From positions 1 through 34,155 of the forward strand of contig CAYJAY010000026.1 in the NCBI GenBank assembly GCA_964368445.1: a stretch of 34,155 nucleotides of DNA, read 5' to 3'. Under the pieces are notes generated by a model. The model was given only the letters and a program-made list of their open reading frames with translations. It was not told the origin of the DNA and did no database searches. How positions within the stretch are numbered: the first letter of the stretch is position 1; every line of letters starts with the position of its first letter. The position numbers were made by a program, and so were the translations under genes. This document shows, one piece after another, positions 30,924 through 34,155 of this stretch. This DNA comes from CAYJAY01 sp964368445. GTDB lineage: Bacteria; Bacillota; Clostridia; Oscillospirales; Ruminococcaceae.

Positions 30924-31931
30924 TTATAGTACTCCGGCTTCTTCATAGTATTTTTGAGCACCAGCGTGGAAATCAACCGTTATACCTTGAACAGCTTCTT
31001 CAAGAACGAGTTCTTCAAATTTAGCATGTCCTGTTTTAAGCGATTCTTGGTTTTCAAACATCGCTTTTGTGAATTCATAGATAGCGTCTTCGCTTACAGT
31101 TTCCGAAGCGATGATAGTTGCACGAACGCTAAGAGTTTGAACGTCTGCGTCAACTCCGTTGTATGTGCCGCCGGGGATTGTGGTTTTGGTGTAGAACGGA
31201 TATTGTTCCATCAACATGTCTGCATGTTCATCGTCTATCTCAACAAGAACCATGTCTCTTGCTATCGAAAGGTCGACAACTGCTGTTGTTGGAGCGCCGG
31301 CAGTTATAAATGCTGCGTCGATTTTTCCGTCTTTGATAGAATCAGCGGCGTCGCCAAAGCTTCCGTTAACTTTGTTGATGTCTTCGTTGATGTCGATTCC
31401 GTATGCAGCAAGGATTTGAGTTGCGTTAAATTCAACTCCGCTTCCTGCGTCGCCTACGTTAACTGTTTTTCCTCTGAGGTCTTCGATGCTTTCAATTCCG
31501 GGAACAGCGATAACTTGGCAGGTTTCATCATAAACGCCTGCAACAGCTTTGAATGTAGAAAAAGCTCCGTCTTCAGCAAAAAGGTCTGTTCCGTTTGCTG
31601 CATAGTCCATAACGTCGTTTTGAACGATAGCAAGGTCGGATAAACCGTCGTCGATGTCCAAGATGTTTGCTTTAGAAGCGCCTGTCGAAACAACTGTAAG
31701 GTTAACACCTTCCATTACGTTGTTAAGAACGGTAGCCATTGTTCCGCCAACTGCGTAGTATGTTCCTTGTGTTCCGCCCGTTCCGAAAGTTAAATCAACT
31801 TTTTCGGTTGTCGCCGCGTCACTTGTCGAAGCGTCTTCGCCTTCGGTTGCTGCGTTGGGGTTGCCACATGCGGTTAAAAGCATAGCGGCTACCATTACGA
31901 GTGCCATTACTGAAAATAATCTTTTGCTCAT
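30924..31931 (-). CDS. TAXI family TRAP transporter solute-binding lipoprotein
   Basis: A 335-aa extracellular binding protein. The signal sequence MSKRLFSVMALVMVAAMLLTAC ends in a lipobox (LLTAC, Cys22). The TAXI motif region reads DLTFGTGGTQGTYYAVGGTMATVLN (about 46-70), followed by VVSTGASKANILDI and DLAIVQND. Further markers are VNVGDAGSGVEFNATQIL and GKIDAAFITAGAPTTAV. AGGAGGA lies 8 bases before the ATG. It is first in the operon and has its own promoter. The binding protein hands substrate to the fused permease encoded two genes later. Confidence 0.95.
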   Translation of the reverse strand: MSKRLFSVMALVMVAAMLLTACGNPNAATEGEDASTSDAATTEKVDLTFGTGGTQGTYYAVGGTMATVLNNVMEGVNLTVVSTGASKANILDIDDGLSDLAIVQNDVMDYAANGTDLFAEDGAFSTFKAVAGVYDETCQVIAVPGIESIEDLRGKTVNVGDAGSGVEFNATQILAAYGIDINEDINKVNGSFGDAADSIKDGKIDAAFITAGAPTTAVVDLSIARDMVLVEIDDEHADMLMEQYPFYTKTTIPGGTYNGVDADVQTLSVRATIIASETVSEDAIYEFTKAMFENQESLKTGHAKFEELVLEEAVQGITVDFHAGAQKYYEEAGVL

Positions 31932-31991
31932 TGTTCTTGTCCTCCTAGTTTTTATTAGTTTTATTCAATTTGCATAAATAAAATATCTTGT

Positions 31992-32020
31992 ATTTTAACA
32001 TATATTTTAAAGCAATGCAA
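31992..32020 (-). promoter_or_regulatory. Promoter of the TAXI-TRAP operon
   Basis: On the minus strand TTGCAT (32020-32015), 17 bases, TAAAAT (31997-31992). The start would be near 31985, about 54 bases before the binding-protein ATG. Confidence 0.78.
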
Positions 32021-32154
32021 ATATTCTGTGCAATTTATTAAAACTTTTAAAATATTTTAGAACATATCACAATTTGATGGGTGGATTAAGATTTGTTTTT
32101 GTCTTGTTTTAAATCTGATTTTCAACCAACATAGGGTGTTTCCAACACAATTGG

Positions 32155-34155
32155 TTAATATCCCATATAGCTCCAGTTCAAATCTGTGTACTTTGTTCCG
32201 TTAATTCCCGGAACAATGCCGGTGTGGGAATATTGCCAAACGTCCAGTTTTCCACTGTAGCTGGTTTGGTTGACGTTGATATGAGCCATCCAGATTTCGT
32301 ATTGTTCGAGTTCGCTTGTGTAAAATCTGTCCTCGAACCAGCTCTTTGTTGCGTAAACCATCGGGGTGTAGCCAGCGCTTTTAACAGTTTCGCAAAACGC
32401 TGTTGCTATCTTTGTAGCCTCGTCGCGGTTCATGTTGTTAAACGTCCTTGAACGATCGGTATGTACGCCGTTAATCGGAACTTGGTCTTCGATGTCTATC
32501 GCAACGGGATAGGTTATGTCGTAATCTTTAATCCAGTTTATAACCGCGCTTGCTTCTTCAACGGCTTCTTGTGTCGTCGTTGCGCACGAGAAGAAATATA
32601 TCCCTACTTTAAGCCCGGCATCTATTGCGCCTTGAATGTGGTTGTGGAATTCGGAGTCGATTACAATGCTTCCGTAGTTTCCGTATCCTCTAAACCCTAC
32701 GCGAATAAAGGCATATTCTATTCCATAGCCTTTAACAGCTTCCCAGTCTATGTCCTCTTGGAATTCAGAAACGTCGATACCTTTTCTTGCCCTTCCGTCG
32801 TTTTCCGGAACCGGGGTCGGCATTGGGGTTGGGTCTGCGTTGGTCGAAACTAACGCGCCGTCGTCGCCAAACGTGTACGACGTTCCCAAAATAATCTGGT
32901 CGCCCGTGACGGCGTTTCCACCAATGTCAAAGAAATATCTTTTTCCGTCGAGGTCGTGCCAACCTTTATATACCGTTACTGTTTGCTCTGTCGTTTCGAC
33001 CACTTCGAGGCGTTCGGCATTAAACCTTTGTACACCCTCTGGGTTGTGTGTCGTTATAATTCTTTCAATTTCTGTTTTTTGTTCGTTTGCCCATATGTTG
33101 TAATCGACCCATTCGCCGTTTGAGTTTTTCTCCAGTGCTCCCGAAAGATAACCGTTTTGGTCGTACACCGCTACATATGGACTTGTGTTACCGTCATGAA
33201 ATAGCAGATAGTCTTGTGACGGTTGAACAGAGCTATCGGTATACACCGACGCTTTAAATTTAACGACTGTTGTCTCAACTTGCCTTGTCTCTTCGCCGAC
33301 GGAACTTTCAACAAAAGTTACCGTGTCAAAGGGGTAGGTGGGGGTTTCGGGCTCCTCCTCCTCTTCATGGTCAAATTCGCCTTCGCCCTCGTCGCTTGGT
33401 CTTCTGCTTCCGTCTTCGTCGGCGTTGTTTCCGCCGACGTTTATAACGATGTCTTCGATGTTTTCGATAGGAACATAAGCAACTTTTGGCGCAACGTTAA
33501 CATCGATTGGATTTGGCAAAATATAAGTTTCGGTTACGGTAGGTGTTATTTCGGTTGTGGTTTCAACCGGATTTATCTTGTACTCTCCCGACGATATTTT
33601 TTCGACATATATCTCTCCGTCCGAGTCATCATCTGTGTGGACTTCGGTTTCTCCGTCGGTGTTTACTATCTCTACTTCAAAAGGATACCCTTCTATCTTG
33701 TTGTGGTCGGTGTCTAAAAATCTGATTAATATATCCTCTTCGGTGGAGGAAGCACGCATAAAAACCCTTTTTCCGTCTTGGTCTAAAGGTGTGATTATCT
33801 CTTGTTTTTGGTTTTGGTCGGTCGTCAAAACATCTATACTTTGATCCAACCCCGAAATTGTCGGAACATTTGACATTTCACTTTTTAAAAACCAAACTGC
33901 AGTCGAACAAACCGCAACGATAGCAAAAATTCCGACAGCCGCCATTATCTTCGGATAGTTTTCTCTTGAAAAAAGATCGATTAAAAACGAAAGTTTTTTG
34001 TTGTTTTGAGACGAGGGGGTTTCGCCGGTCAAATCGGTTTGTTCAACAATAGGCTGTTCGCCTTGATTTGAACTATCGGATTGTTCCAACTGCTCGGTTT
34101 CTGCGAACTGATCGGTTTCTGCGAACTGCTCGGGCTCGGCGTATTGTTCGGTTTC
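32155..34155 (-). CDS. Membrane-anchored GH25 muramidase, 5' end beyond window
   Basis: The frame is open through base 34155, so the N-terminus is missing; 666 residues are visible. Order: an acidic, Gln-rich cytoplasmic part with near-repeats (EQFAET, DQFAET), one membrane helix (IMAAVGIFAIVAVCSTAVWFL, near 33890-33955), a long Thr/Glu-rich external stalk, a choline-binding-type cell-wall repeat (GWHDLDGKRYFFDIGGNAVT, near 32950), a proline-rich linker, and a C-terminal GH25 lysozyme domain of about 210 residues (32158-32787). The domain starts RKGIDVSEFQEDIDW and has the catalytic acidic motif YPVAIDIED. It should cleave the N-acetylmuramic acid bond of peptidoglycan at the outer membrane face, in wall remodelling. 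A TTG at 34089 is a possible internal start but has no need to be used. Confidence 0.9.
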   Translation of the reverse strand, partial: ETEQYAEPEQFAETDQFAETEQLEQSDSSNQGEQPIVEQTDLTGETPSSQNNKKLSFLIDLFSRENYPKIMAAVGIFAIVAVCSTAVWFLKSEMSNVPTISGLDQSIDVLTTDQNQKQEIITPLDQDGKRVFMRASSTEEDILIRFLDTDHNKIEGYPFEVEIVNTDGETEVHTDDDSDGEIYVEKISSGEYKINPVETTTEITPTVTETYILPNPIDVNVAPKVAYVPIENIEDIVINVGGNNADEDGSRRPSDEGEGEFDHEEEEEPETPTYPFDTVTFVESSVGEETRQVETTVVKFKASVYTDSSVQPSQDYLLFHDGNTSPYVAVYDQNGYLSGALEKNSNGEWVDYNIWANEQKTEIERIITTHNPEGVQRFNAERLEVVETTEQTVTVYKGWHDLDGKRYFFDIGGNAVTGDQIILGTSYTFGDDGALVSTNADPTPMPTPVPENDGRARKGIDVSEFQEDIDWEAVKGYGIEYAFIRVGFRGYGNYGSIVIDSEFHNHIQGAIDAGLKVGIYFFSCATTTQEAVEEASAVINWIKDYDITYPVAIDIEDQVPINGVHTDRSRTFNNMNRDEATKIATAFCETVKSAGYTPMVYATKSWFEDRFYTSELEQYEIWMAHINVNQTSYSGKLDVWQYSHTGIVPGINGTKYTDLNWSYMGY

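Noticed and set aside
1..34155. CRISPR arrays, tRNA or rRNA genes, integrases or phage genes
   Set aside because: No spaced direct-repeat array, cloverleaf-type intergenic sequence or recombinase was seen in any gap; the repeats found are short tandem or palindromic types.

Overview
The window reads as chromosome of an AT-rich, low-GC Gram-positive bacterium (Bacillota, most likely class Clostridia and probably uncultured). Supporting signs are strong GGAGG-type ribosome sites, sigma-A promoters, rho-independent terminators, a T-box leader on pheST, IreB, an HPr-like protein, a TAXI-type TRAP transporter and lipoprotein binding proteins. I see no phage, plasmid, CRISPR, tRNA or rRNA genes.

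Layout. 1-4592 (minus): an operon encoding a large conserved membrane protein, an ABC ATPase and an ABC-2 type permease that runs off the left edge. 5101-6465 (plus): a secreted leucine-rich-repeat protein. 6622-11855 (plus): the ilvB-ilvN-ilvC-ilvD operon for valine and isoleucine synthesis, with a strong promoter, a 17-codon leader ORF rich in Val/Leu/Ile that overlaps a terminator hairpin, and an apparent AUU start for ilvB. 11996-15352 (plus): two tandem paralogous polytopic membrane proteins, GT-C/DUF6020-like, sharing a 267-bp block identical at DNA level. 15414-15702: a foldback, MITE-like element. 15895-22089 (plus): a LacI-family regulator with tandem operators at its own promoter, a sugar-binding lipoprotein, two MalF/MalG-like permeases and 4-alpha-glucanotransferase (malQ), probably a maltodextrin uptake and use cluster without its own ATPase.

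22122-26740 (minus): a small conserved protein, ireB, and pheS-pheT under a Phe T-box. 26753-26950 is a dense cluster of small palindromes. 26996-28312 (plus): acpS, apparently leaderless, then a histidine-free HPr paralogue (Crh-like) and methylglyoxal synthase. 28335-31931 (minus): a TAXI TRAP transporter operon (binding lipoprotein, DUF1850 protein, fused permease). 32155 to the right edge (minus): a membrane-anchored GH25 muramidase with a choline-binding-type repeat, 5' end missing.

The intergenic spaces carry a recurring architecture: heptanucleotide (7-bp period) AT-rich arrays beside short GC palindromes, at four places, plus a separate inverted-repeat family built on GTAGGG. The observations I rate highest are the ilv leader with the AUU start, the Crh-like/MgsA gene pair, the gene-converted membrane-protein pair, the leaderless acpS and the heptamer/palindrome repeat family.
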